DNA of 35,119 nt from the NCBI GenBank assembly GCA_028284955.1, contig JANQQS010000031.1, positions 1 to 35,119 of the forward strand, read 5' to 3'. The stretch comes from Myxococcota bacterium (GTDB lineage Bacteria > Myxococcota_A > Polyangia > Polyangiales > Houyiibacteriaceae). The position numbers and the translations under genes were made by a program. Below, one piece after another: positions 23,400 to 31,638 of this stretch. The notes below the pieces were generated by a model. The model was not told the origin of the DNA. It did not search any database and saw only the letters and a list, made by a program, of their open reading frames with translations. The stretch's first letter is position 1. The number at the start of each line of letters is the position of its first letter.

Positions 23400-25277
23400 A
23401 TGTTTGGCGTTTCTTTCTATGACATCGTGAGCCACGGAGGGCCTGCGCTCTCGGTGGCGCTCGCGCTTGCGTTCGGCATGGTGGGGCAAACCATTGCCGC
23501 CCACGCGCGAGTTCCCGGCATCTTGGTGCTGTTGGCGTTCGGCGTATTGCTCGGCCCCGATGTCGCGAACGTGGTTCGGCCGGAAACCCTCGGCGGCGGG
23601 CTGATGGATCTCGTGGGGTTCGCCGTCGCGATTATTCTGTTCGAAGGCGGAATGACCCTCGAGCTTCGGCAACTAAAGCGAAGCGGGCGGGCCATCCAGC
23701 AGCTGATCAGCGTGGGCGCGATCGTGAGCTTGGTCGCTGGCGCAACCATTGCCGGGCTCGTCATGGGTTGGGGCTGGCGCCTCGCGGTGCTCTTCGGAAC
23801 GCTCGTGGTGGTCACCGGCCCCACCGTGGTGACGCCTCTTCTGCGTCGCTTTCGAGTGCACAAAACAGTATCCACCGTGCTGGAGGCAGAAGGGGTGCTC
23901 ATCGACGCGGTGGGCGCGATCACCGCTGCGGTGGCGCTCGAGCTCGTGCTTTCGCCGAGCGGCTCGAGCGCGGCCCTGGTGCTTCCGACCATCTTGGGGC
24001 GCTTGTTGTTCGGCACCGGGGTCGGGGCGGCGATGGGCGGAGTCCTCGGCTTGCTGCTGCGTGTTCGCCATGTGATCCCAGAGCGGCTCGTCAATACATT
24101 TACGTTCGGGTGGGCCTTGCTTACGTTTCAGGTTGCCAATGCCGTGGTGCACGAGACGGGCATCGCGGCAGTGACCGCGGCAGGTATGATCGTCGGCAAC
24201 ATGCATGTGTACGGCCATCGGTCGCTTCATAGTTTTAAGGAACAGCTGACCACGATGCTGATCGCGATGCTGTTCGTGCTTCTCGTGGCCGATGTTCGGG
24301 TCGCCGACGTACTCGCACTGGGCACGCCGGGCCTCGCGGTCGCGATCGCCACGATCGTTACCGTGCGGCCGCTCAGCGTGCTGCTGGGCACTTGGGGGAC
24401 ATCACTGCGCCGCAACGAACGAATCTTTCTCGCGTGGATTGGGCCGCGCGGGATTGTCGCCGCGGCGGTCGCGTCGCTCTTTGGGCACGAGCTATCACAA
24501 GCCGGCGTCGACGGCGCGGTCGAGCTCCGCGCGCTCGTATTCTTGGTCATTGCGGTCACCGTCGTGTGGTCGGCAGCAACCGGAAGCCTCGCCGCGGGCT
24601 GGCTGAATCTCCGCCGGGCATCGGACGCTGGATGGGCGATTTTCGGCGCCAATCCGCTGGCGCGACGGCTCGCGCAAGAACTCCAACACGAAGGCAGCGA
24701 AGTGGTGGTGATCGATGACAATACCTCGGCGCTCTCCGAAGCGGAACGAGCCGGCCTGCGATGTCTTCATCGCGACGTGTTTGAAGAATCGACCTTTGAC
24801 ATCGCCCAGCTGGATACGCGTTTGGGAGGCATCGGCGCCATGCTCTCCGAAGAATCGAACTACCTATTCGGCGAACGCGCTCGCCTCGCGGTACGCAACA
24901 TTCGCTACCCGCTCGCCCTCACCAGTCGAGACCGCCGCGTTACCCAAAGCATGGTCGAAGACGTTGGCGGCGAAGTCTTGTTCGGCGCAGAGCTCGACCT
25001 CGACCAATGGGCCACTGCGATCTCAAAAAATCAGGTTCAGACGAGTCGCTGGAAACGAGGCGTGCGGCAAAAATGCACACTGAATTCGATAGTCGACGCG
25101 TCAGCGATTCCGCTGGTTCACGGGCAAGGAAAAAAAGCCGAGCCTTGTACGAATCGTACAGGGTTCAAGAAAGGCTCGGTCCTTCGCGTGATGCATCTTA
25201 GTGACGACGCCGACCGCGTCTGCGCCTTCATGTCCTCAAACGGGTGGAAACCCACACCGTCGGGTAACGAGGGTTAG
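23400..25277 (+). CDS. Cation:proton antiporter (CPA family) with TrkA/RCK domain
   Basis: The 625-residue protein has about 12 membrane segments in the first 400 residues, with CPA1/CPA2 hallmarks: GGMTLELRQL, VVTGPTVVTPLLRRF, LEAEGVLIDAVGAITA and IGPRGIVAAAVASLFG. The region from about 408 is a TrkA_N nucleotide-binding domain (WAIFGANPLARRLAQELQHEGSEVVVIDDN) and from about 550 an RCK_C-like domain (ASAIPLVHGQGKK, FKKGSVLRV). It should exchange Na+ or K+ for protons, gated by a nucleotide. No Shine-Dalgarno sequence is clear at ATG 23400. The RCK_C coding sequence carries a terminator for the opposite strand at 25130-25179. Confidence 0.9.
   Translation: MFGVSFYDIVSHGGPALSVALALAFGMVGQTIAAHARVPGILVLLAFGVLLGPDVANVVRPETLGGGLMDLVGFAVAIILFEGGMTLELRQLKRSGRAIQQLISVGAIVSLVAGATIAGLVMGWGWRLAVLFGTLVVVTGPTVVTPLLRRFRVHKTVSTVLEAEGVLIDAVGAITAAVALELVLSPSGSSAALVLPTILGRLLFGTGVGAAMGGVLGLLLRVRHVIPERLVNTFTFGWALLTFQVANAVVHETGIAAVTAAGMIVGNMHVYGHRSLHSFKEQLTTMLIAMLFVLLVADVRVADVLALGTPGLAVAIATIVTVRPLSVLLGTWGTSLRRNERIFLAWIGPRGIVAAAVASLFGHELSQAGVDGAVELRALVFLVIAVTVVWSAATGSLAAGWLNLRRASDAGWAIFGANPLARRLAQELQHEGSEVVVIDDNTSALSEAERAGLRCLHRDVFEESTFDIAQLDTRLGGIGAMLSEESNYLFGERARLAVRNIRYPLALTSRDRRVTQSMVEDVGGEVLFGAELDLDQWATAISKNQVQTSRWKRGVRQKCTLNSIVDASAIPLVHGQGKKAEPCTNRTGFKKGSVLRVMHLSDDADRVCAFMSSNGWKPTPSGNEG
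25130..25179 (-). terminator. Rho-independent terminator for the lipoprotein operon, inside the antiporter gene
   Basis: Read on the minus strand, CCGAGCCTT (25179-25171) pairs perfectly with AAGGCTCGG (25146-25138), with an inner TGTACG/CGTACA stem, followed by C and seven T residues (25136-25130). That is a textbook terminator and it lies 134 bases beyond the stop of the last gene of the minus-strand lipoprotein operon. The same bases encode part of the antiporter RCK_C domain on the plus strand. Confidence 0.85.
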
Positions 25278-25313
25278 TGTTGCACCGCGCCGTTCGCTCC
25301 CATTGGACGAGAT

Positions 25314-26453
25314 CTACAGGCACTGCAAACGAGCGTAATGAACTTCGAAGTGGCCGGCTCCAGGCGTCGGCCGGTGGTTGAGCCAAAGCCCGCGTTCGTC
25401 CCACGGGAACTTGAATATCTCGATGTTTTTTTCTTTGTTTCGCCAAGTCAAGCCTTGCCCTACGCCGGCTCCGAGCGTGCCCAAGAATCCTCGGTCGCGC
25501 TTCATCAGGATGCCTCGTGACGTGTGCAATGTTCGATGATTCGTCCGCCGGTCGTGGGTCCACAGCTCAAGCTCAAAACTCTGGTCGCCCCACAGCCGAG
25601 TGATGTTGCGACGAAAATTCACGTAGGGAACTTTGTAGTACCCGTCTCGTCGGGCGCTGAAGTTGGGCACAAGACCATCGCAAGACACTTCGTCGCGCTC
25701 TTCACAAAACGGCGTAAGCCGCTCGCAGGTCAGGTTGGCTACGAACTGGGCGGCGCCTTGAAGGGGAAGATGGAGAATCCACGCTTGAATCGCCAGAAGA
25801 ACCACGGTGCACGCTTTTGCGACAAACTTTACTCCGATGACCGTCGGGGCTGACGCGGCAAGCGCTTTGGCGCACGCGAACGACGCTGGGCCGTAGCCGA
25901 CACCCGAGGCGATGAGCTCGAGCACAAACTTATACACCGAGGCGCTCCACGCCAAACACTGCTCGCACGAACTAAACGCTGCGCCCGTCGAAAGCGCCTG
26001 GATCTCCGCCACGCCGCCATCTTCGAATAACTTGAAGTGCATGATCCGCGGCGGTGCATTGTCGTCGGGCCACATCAGGGTGAGCTCGCCGTCCACGAAG
26101 GCGCGGTTTACAGGCGACAGTCGAACGATCGCGGTCCGCCTTTTCCCGTCGCCCGCGTCCACTACATAGGTCAGAGACACTATGCGCTCGTCGTAAATGT
26201 CCTTCGAAAACGACGGGCGCGCGCGAGCAAACGCATCGCGAAAAAAAAGGGTGCGCACCTTTCCAAGGATGCCGCGTGCTCTCTGGTCAAGATGGTGACG
26301 TTGTTCTTCGCTTAGCGAAGGATTCGATTTGCGAACGAGCTGCTTGGTCTGTTCAGCCTCGCTGCTTGTGTCTTCCATCTGGGCTGCGCATCCCATTCCA
26401 GCGACGACCGTCGCGATGACCCAAGGCATTCGATACAACTGCCGATTCATCAT
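25314..26453 (-). CDS. Lipoprotein with cysteine-rich hydrophobic segment
   Basis: The 379-residue product has a lipoprotein signal ending VAGMGC (Cys22). Residues about 60-150 are soluble. Residues about 165-260 are strongly hydrophobic and helical with a regular Cys pattern: CEQC, then FACAK, KACTV, LTCER and FCEE. This resembles halocin C8-type domains, which are hydrophobic, Cys-rich and secreted, but I could not verify that. A beta-rich tail follows (YYKVPYVNF, WGDQSFELELWTHDRRTNHRTL, NIEIFKFPWDERGLWLN). It is the last gene of a three-lipoprotein operon (gaps 45 and 47 bases). Confidence 0.75.
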   Translation of the reverse strand: MMNRQLYRMPWVIATVVAGMGCAAQMEDTSSEAEQTKQLVRKSNPSLSEEQRHHLDQRARGILGKVRTLFFRDAFARARPSFSKDIYDERIVSLTYVVDAGDGKRRTAIVRLSPVNRAFVDGELTLMWPDDNAPPRIMHFKLFEDGGVAEIQALSTGAAFSSCEQCLAWSASVYKFVLELIASGVGYGPASFACAKALAASAPTVIGVKFVAKACTVVLLAIQAWILHLPLQGAAQFVANLTCERLTPFCEERDEVSCDGLVPNFSARRDGYYKVPYVNFRRNITRLWGDQSFELELWTHDRRTNHRTLHTSRGILMKRDRGFLGTLGAGVGQGLTWRNKEKNIEIFKFPWDERGLWLNHRPTPGAGHFEVHYARLQCL

Positions 26454-26500
26454 CGTGTCTACCTGCTACATCAGAAGAACTACACACCCCGGTTCGCCGA

Positions 26501-27568
26501 TCAACGACCGAGGCAAACCACCGGGACATCGCGAACAACATCACGCCCATGCGCCCGATGAGAGAGACGCAGCGTATGCTCGCCTGACCACGCCACTCGG
26601 ATTCCGGATGTCGGCGCGCCGTGCATGGAGTGATGGGGGTTCCACGTCAGAGCGCTTTGATGCCAAAGCGAATAGGGAGTTCGAGCTGGTTCCACTGGAC
26701 GCCCGGCGACGCGCGGTATGGGCAACGCATCTTTGTTGCGCCCCCACAGTTTGACATGGGCAGGCGCTCCCCTTCCGCGATGACGTATGTCGTACGTTAC
26801 GATGCTGCGACCCGGCCGCGCAGGGTCAGGTCGCCATAGCACTTCGCCGGTGGAACAGAGATCGCTCCGTTCCGGAGCGCATGCTTCGAGCGCGGCCTGT
26901 CGGCCGATGACTTGACCGGTGTAGTGGTGAAAAGCTTTCCAACCGCCAGCGATCGTGACCTCGCAGATCTTGCGTTTTGGGCCAGAGAAAGGCCGGCACG
27001 CGCCTTTGGCAATGGGCACTCCGACGGGCTCGATGATCTCGGAGTAGCCAGAGATGCCCGCGGTCGTGAGCTCGTTGCAGAGCCTCTGCTCCGAGTTCCG
27101 AACGTCGTAAGAAATGACCTTTCCTCGCCGCGGATCGATTTCGTAAAGCCGGTAGCGTGTTCGCATCCCCCGAGGTCGCCGAAGACCGATCGCGATCCAC
27201 CCAGCCTCCACGAACGCGTCAGCCCGACGCACTACAAGCAGGCTTTCGTCGTAGCCCGCTTTCGCGTAGGTGATCGCGTAGGAGCCATCGAGCGAACCGA
27301 TAGCAACGACGTTGCCCGGAACGAAACGATGAGCGAACCGAGCGTCGTATTGGCCGATGCGCTGGACATGAAGCTGGCGCAACCTCTGTGCTTCTCGCTC
27401 TGAAACTCCGAAGCGCGAAGACGATTTTTCTTCGCTCTCGGCGGTCTCAAGCTCTGCGGTCGCCATGCATCCTGCAGCCAGATATCCAACCGCCAGATAT
27501 CCAGCCATCGAACGTCCGATGGCCTGCCCTGCAACAAGCCCGCGACCGATTCTTTCCAACAACGACAT
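26501..27568 (-). CDS. Hypothetical lipoprotein, second of three in operon
   Basis: The 355-residue product has a signal peptide built on a duplicated 15-bp unit (GYLAV GYLAA, before lipidation Cys34). No domain was recognised. Residues about 75-140 (FVPGNVVAIGSLDGSYAITYAKAGYDESLLVVRRADAFVEAGWIAIGL) and 240-355 (VTYDIRHRGRGAPAHVKLWG, WSGEHTLRLSHRAHGRDV) look like beta-sandwich units. ATG 27568 is preceded by GGGAG five bases upstream. It is cotranscribed with the neighbouring lipoproteins. Confidence 0.7.
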   Translation of the reverse strand: MSLLERIGRGLVAGQAIGRSMAGYLAVGYLAAGCMATAELETAESEEKSSSRFGVSEREAQRLRQLHVQRIGQYDARFAHRFVPGNVVAIGSLDGSYAITYAKAGYDESLLVVRRADAFVEAGWIAIGLRRPRGMRTRYRLYEIDPRRGKVISYDVRNSEQRLCNELTTAGISGYSEIIEPVGVPIAKGACRPFSGPKRKICEVTIAGGWKAFHHYTGQVIGRQAALEACAPERSDLCSTGEVLWRPDPARPGRSIVTYDIRHRGRGAPAHVKLWGRNKDALPIPRVAGRPVEPARTPYSLWHQSALTWNPHHSMHGAPTSGIRVAWSGEHTLRLSHRAHGRDVVRDVPVVCLGR

Positions 27569-27613
27569 CGATACTCCCAATTTCTAGACTTCCGTGCGGA
27601 ACGCTCGCGTTCG

Positions 27614-28288
27614 CTACTTCCCGTTGAGTAAGGCGACCGAGCAGTCCACGGGGTCTTGACCGCCAAGTCGAATCGCGTTGAGTTCCTCATCGATGGCGGT
27701 GATATCCACATGAGCACAGGGGTACCGCTCCACGCGTTGCCCTCCGCGCCAAAGCACCAAGGTCGCCGGCCCTGTGCTGTATGAGCCATCGGTTCTCTGT
27801 TGCGGCTGGGTATGCCGCTGGTGGCATGTCGCGGCGCCTGTGGCTAGCGGTTTGATAAACGCGAAACGATGTACGTAGTCCGGATGTGGAGGGCGGGAGA
27901 TGCCTCGTGGTAATTGGCCGCCACGCTCGTAGTCGATTGCGTTGTACCGCTTGACGAAACGAATATTGTCGTAGTCGACGTACTCCGTCGCGTAGCTCAC
28001 GTATTGAACCCGGTAGTCGAGGTTCACGGCTTTGAGCCCTTGACTGCAGCGCACGCAGCGGTCGAGCACGCCGAGATTTAGAAACTCTCGTTGGCCTTGC
28101 TTGTTCACGAAGCCATAGCCGAATAGCGACGAACCGTGGAGCCGGAGCGTTCCCTTCGAGCACGAACCCACCCAGCGACCGAGCTGACCATGTTGCTTCG
28201 TCGTGCGGGTTTCGGCGGGCGCCTCGCCGACGTTCGCAGCGCATGAACACAGACCAAAAAGAAGAAACAAGAACAGCCGCACACGCAT
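27614..28288 (-). CDS. Hypothetical lipoprotein, first of three in operon
   Basis: The 224-residue product begins with a short lipoprotein signal (MRVRLFLFLLFGLCSC, lipidation Cys16). Cys residues are spread through the body (VGSCSKG, DRCVRCSQG, TCHQRH, YPCAH, VDCSVA), so disulfides are likely outside the cell. No domain was recognised. The gene begins the lipoprotein operon and its promoter lies in the 218-base divergent region with Fur-box-like sites, so expression may be iron-dependent. Confidence 0.7.
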   Translation of the reverse strand: MRVRLFLFLLFGLCSCAANVGEAPAETRTTKQHGQLGRWVGSCSKGTLRLHGSSLFGYGFVNKQGQREFLNLGVLDRCVRCSQGLKAVNLDYRVQYVSYATEYVDYDNIRFVKRYNAIDYERGGQLPRGISRPPHPDYVHRFAFIKPLATGAATCHQRHTQPQQRTDGSYSTGPATLVLWRGGQRVERYPCAHVDITAIDEELNAIRLGGQDPVDCSVALLNGK

Positions 28289-28309
28289 ATCGAAATACTT
28301 TCATCAGAC

Positions 28310-28328
28310 GAAATTGATATTGATTTGC
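28310..28328. promoter_or_regulatory. Fur-box-like site 1
   Basis: GAAATTGATATTGATTTGC matches the 19-bp Fur consensus at 13 of 19 positions. It lies 22 bases upstream of the first lipoprotein of the divergent operon, so it may repress that promoter. Confidence 0.5.
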
Positions 28329-28433
28329 AATTTCAATTACTAGCAAAGTTCCTGTTGTCAATCAGGAAAGCGAACATTCTGACGGGCCATTCACTTCGTG
28401 AAGCTAGCCAGTTGACTCATCGCGGAGTTTGTA

Positions 28434-28462
28434 TTGACAGAACGAACCTATCGGCTTATTCA
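28434..28462 (+). promoter_or_regulatory. Promoter-like sequence upstream of the iron locus
   Basis: TTGACA (28434-28439), a 17-bp spacer and TATTCA (28457-28462) precede the small CxCG gene. The -10 is weak (3 of 6). The Fur-box-like site 2 begins just after it, where bound Fur would block polymerase. Confidence 0.45.
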
Positions 28463-28468
28463 CTTGAT

Positions 28469-28487
28469 GAAATTGACTTTCATTAAC
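28469..28487. promoter_or_regulatory. Fur-box-like site 2
   Basis: GAAATTGACTTTCATTAAC matches the Fur consensus at 13 of 19 positions and lies 20 bases upstream of the ATG of the small CxCG protein, at or just downstream of the predicted transcription start. Confidence 0.6.
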
Positions 28488-28506
28488 AATACGAAAGGAT
28501 CATCTC

Positions 28507-28731
28507 ATGCGCGCTAACCCTCATACCCATAGAATCATTTCGAAAAGCGAACATGGCCGCATCGAAAAATGTTGCTGCGGAGCCGTGCGCCTTCACTTCG
28601 GTGCGCTCACTCTGCGCCTTCAAGCCGACGCGTTTTTTGAACTCTCGACGCTCCTGGCTCAAGGCGCCGAGCAATACGCGCAGCCTCAACTCACCCTCAA
28701 TGCCCACACTCCCGCGCTTGGCGAAGCGTGA
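28507..28731 (+). CDS. Small CxCG protein at Fur-regulated locus (DUF6686-like)
   Basis: The 74-residue protein has a Cys cluster and a compact domain (RIEKCCCGAVRLHFGALTLRLQADAFFELSTLLAQG). Similar small proteins, with 'C.CG.vHL.fgn.tl.l....F..l', are often found beside iron-uptake genes, and DUF6686 has been used for some of them; the assignment here is from memory. AAGGA precedes the ATG. The Cys residues suggest metal or iron-sulfur binding. It is the first gene of the iron locus and precedes an imelysin. Confidence 0.75.
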   Translation: MRANPHTHRIISKSEHGRIEKCCCGAVRLHFGALTLRLQADAFFELSTLLAQGAEQYAQPQLTLNAHTPALGEA

Positions 28732-28769
28732 TCGATGGACAACCCCAAGCCGTCATGCTAGCTGATTTC

Positions 28770-28788
28770 GAAATTGATTTTCATATTC
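28770..28788. promoter_or_regulatory. Fur-box-like site 3
   Basis: GAAATTGATTTTCATATTC matches the Fur consensus at 13 of 19 positions, lying in the gap between the small CxCG gene and the imelysin gene. It suggests a second iron-controlled promoter directly upstream of the imelysin. Confidence 0.6.
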
Positions 28789-28854
28789 TTTATTGACCTT
28801 CTTCAAACCAAGACTCCCTCTCGAATGGGACCTCCTCGAACAGGACACAGTGCA

Positions 28855-30105
28855 ATGAATAGAAGCTTTTTGTGGTGGGCAGCGGCGGCCATTGGCTTGG
28901 CGGCGTGCGGAGACGACGACTCGACTAGCTCGGCGGATTCGGGGGTGGGTTCCGACTCGGCGGCCGCGGATGGCCAAACGGGTTCATTTACTCCTCCCGC
29001 CAATCTGAGCGCAGCGATCGAGACCTACGCGAATATCGTTCGGGCGAGCTATGAAGACTCACTGGAAGCTGCCGAAGCGCTCGACACCGCGATCGATGCG
29101 TTCTTGGCTAGCCCCACCGAACAAACACTGATCGCTGCGCGCACGGCGTGGCTTGCATCGCGCGAGCCATATCTTCAGACCGAGGTCTACCGGTTTTACG
29201 ATGGCCCCATCGACAACCCAACTGACGGCCCTGAAGGCTTGCTCAACGCTTGGCCGATGGACGAAGCGTTTGTTGATTATGTGGAAGGCGACGCAAGCGC
29301 GGGCGTGATCAATGCCATCACGAGTGTGCCCAACATTGATGCGTCTACGCTCGAAGGGCTCAACGAGGCAGAAGGAAATGAAGCCAACGTCGCCACCGGG
29401 TACCACCCCATCGAATTTCTTCTCTGGGGGCAAGACCTCAGCGAAACGGGCCCCGGAGAGCGCGCGCATACCGACTACGTTGAAGGGCCCGGAGGCACCG
29501 TTGGCGTCGAAAATGAGGATCGCCGCGGCGATTATCTTGCCACGGTTAGCGACTTGCTGCGCACGCATCTGACCCAGGTGCGCGACGCGTGGGCCGCGGA
29601 CACGACGGGCAATTTTCGGGAGAGCTTCGAATCAGCCGATCCGCTTGAATCGTTCGAGCAGATTCTTACGGGCATGATTGTGCTTTCGGGATTTGAGACG
29701 GCTGGCGAACGCCTGCAGACCGCACTCGACTCTGGCGACCAGGAAGACGAGCATTCCTGCTTCAGCGACAACACCCATCGCGACATGGTGGGCGATGCAC
29801 TGGGCATTCAGAACGTCTATGAAGGTCGCTACACGCGGCTCGACGACTCCGAAGTCACGGGCACCAGCGTCTACGACGTCGTGGCGGAGGTGAACAAAGA
29901 TCTCGCCGACCAGCTACGGACACAGATCAATGCCAGCGTCGCTGCGGCCGAAGCCTTGCAGCCGCCGTTTGACCAGGAGATCGCGCCAAGCAACAGCGCG
30001 GGCAACGAACGAGTTCGTGTGTTGATCACCGCGCTGCGGGCGCAGGAAATGACACTGTTCGAGGTCTTCAATGCATTTGCTTTGAGCGTAGAAATCCCCG
30101 AATAA
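28855..30105 (+). CDS. irpA: Imelysin family iron-regulated lipoprotein (IrpA-like)
   Basis: The 416-residue lipoprotein has a signal ending LAAC (Cys18), an acidic Ser-rich linker, then a helical imelysin domain. The conserved motif GYHPIEFLLWGQD (residues about 182-194) gives the imelysin GxHxxE signature (His184, Glu187). A second half repeats the fold (SCFSDNTHRDMVGDALGIQNVYEGRY). Such proteins bind iron or haem at the cell surface in iron-starved bacteria. ATG 28855 is chosen because it gives a normal signal; an open extension to 28774 has none. It is followed by a di-haem oxidoreductase and a second imelysin, an arrangement known from other proteobacteria. Confidence 0.92.
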   Translation: MNRSFLWWAAAAIGLAACGDDDSTSSADSGVGSDSAAADGQTGSFTPPANLSAAIETYANIVRASYEDSLEAAEALDTAIDAFLASPTEQTLIAARTAWLASREPYLQTEVYRFYDGPIDNPTDGPEGLLNAWPMDEAFVDYVEGDASAGVINAITSVPNIDASTLEGLNEAEGNEANVATGYHPIEFLLWGQDLSETGPGERAHTDYVEGPGGTVGVENEDRRGDYLATVSDLLRTHLTQVRDAWAADTTGNFRESFESADPLESFEQILTGMIVLSGFETAGERLQTALDSGDQEDEHSCFSDNTHRDMVGDALGIQNVYEGRYTRLDDSEVTGTSVYDVVAEVNKDLADQLRTQINASVAAAEALQPPFDQEIAPSNSAGNERVRVLITALRAQEMTLFEVFNAFALSVEIPE

Positions 30106-30150
30106 CTGATATCTCCCAGAACAAGAGGACGAGCGAACGCAGCCCCATGC

Positions 30151-31638
30151 ATGCAGCCCAGTGATTGCAGCCCAGTGAATCCACCAACTAGGACAGCACT
30201 CTTCGCGTTCTGGCTCGCGCTTTCCGGCGGGTGCGGAGATTCAGCACATATCCGGATCGAAGCATCGGATGGAGGAAACGCATCCGATGCTTCGATGGAC
30301 TCCGCCGCGCCAATGGGCCTGCGTGCGGAAGTCGAGGACGGCGAGTGGCTCGCAGGCGGCGAAACCACCGTCACCTTATTGCTCGGCCGCAACGCATTTT
30401 CCTTTCCGGCAAGCAACTTGACGGATCGAGAGACGTTCTCGCTGGGCGACAGCTTCTTCACCCGCAACTGGATCACCGCACCAGCACGCAACGAAAAGCT
30501 CGATGGGCTCGGGCCCACGTTTAATTCCCGCGGATGCGCGGGCTGCCACGCGCGAGATGGGAGAGGCCAACCTCCAGCACCTGGCGAAACCGCGGTTAGC
30601 GTGCTCATTCGATTGAGCATTCCGGGGACAGATGAACGAGGCGGCCCGCTTCCTGACCCAAACTACGGTGGACAGATTCAACCCTTTGCGCTGGTCGGCG
30701 TCACACCGGAAGCCAACGTGGTCGTCTCAACCCGTGCGGTCAAAGGAGCATACGCCAACGGAACTTCCTACGAGCTGCTTGAGCCCACGTATGAGTTTCC
30801 AGGACTCGCGTTCGGTCCGCTGCATGAAAACATTCACGTGTCGCCGCGGGTCGCGCCAGCGATGATTGGCCTCGGGCTGCTCGAGGCGATTCCGGAGTCG
30901 CGCCTCGTCGAGCTCGCCGATGAACACGACGAAGATGGCGACGGTATTTCAGGGCGGGTCAATCGCGTGTACGACGTCACCGAAGAACGAATGCGCACCG
31001 GGCGTTTTGGCTGGAAGGCTGAGCAGCCCTCGCTCTTGCAGCAAAACGCGGCCGCGTTCTTGGGAGATATCGGCATTACTTCTCGAGTATTTCCGGACGA
31101 AAACTGCCCTGCGCCACAGGTCGAATGCGAAGCGAGCATCGACGGTGGGTCGCCGGAAATCGAGGACGCCCTGCTCGACGCGGTGACCTTTTATTCTCGG
31201 ACTCTGGCCGTTCCCGTCCGCCGAGACTGGGAAGACCCTGAGGTATTGCGCGGAAAGTTTCTATTTCAGCAAGCGGGCTGCGACAGCTGCCACGTGCCTC
31301 GGCATGTAACCAGCGCATCGGCGTCGCTTGATGAACTCTCCGAACAAACGATTTGGCCTTACACCGACCTATTGCTTCACGACATGGGTGACGCGCTATC
31401 TGACGACCGCCCTGTATTTTCTGCGTCAGGACGCGAATGGCGCACGCCGCCACTTTGGGGCGCGGGCCTGATCGAGCAAGTCAACGGTCACCTGCGCTTG
31501 CTGCACGACGGCCGCGCGCGAGGCTTCGCGGAAGCGATTCTTTGGCACGGGGGAGAGGCCGAAGACGCCCGCGAAACGTTTCGGGCCCTATCCGCCGGCG
31601 ATCGGTCTGCGCTCATTCGTTTCTTGGAGTCGTTATGA
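30151..31638 (+). CDS. Di-haem oxidoreductase (DUF1111/DHOR family) lipoprotein
   Basis: The protein of up to 495 residues has a lipoprotein signal (LSGGC, Cys28) and two haem c sites: CAGCH (129-133) and CDSCH (377-381). Family motifs include FTRNWITAPA, LGPTFNSRGCAGCH, and the ending EWRTPPLWGAGLIEQVNGHLRLLHDGRARGFAEAILWHGGEAE. DHOR proteins (PF06537) are predicted peroxidase-like redox enzymes and often sit between imelysins in iron loci. A 15-bp tandem repeat at the start (TGCAGCCCAGTGA) makes ATG 30151 and in-frame GTG 30175 both possible. The stop overlaps the next start as ATGA. Confidence 0.92.
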   Translation: MQPSDCSPVNPPTRTALFAFWLALSGGCGDSAHIRIEASDGGNASDASMDSAAPMGLRAEVEDGEWLAGGETTVTLLLGRNAFSFPASNLTDRETFSLGDSFFTRNWITAPARNEKLDGLGPTFNSRGCAGCHARDGRGQPPAPGETAVSVLIRLSIPGTDERGGPLPDPNYGGQIQPFALVGVTPEANVVVSTRAVKGAYANGTSYELLEPTYEFPGLAFGPLHENIHVSPRVAPAMIGLGLLEAIPESRLVELADEHDEDGDGISGRVNRVYDVTEERMRTGRFGWKAEQPSLLQQNAAAFLGDIGITSRVFPDENCPAPQVECEASIDGGSPEIEDALLDAVTFYSRTLAVPVRRDWEDPEVLRGKFLFQQAGCDSCHVPRHVTSASASLDELSEQTIWPYTDLLLHDMGDALSDDRPVFSASGREWRTPPLWGAGLIEQVNGHLRLLHDGRARGFAEAILWHGGEAEDARETFRALSAGDRSALIRFLESL

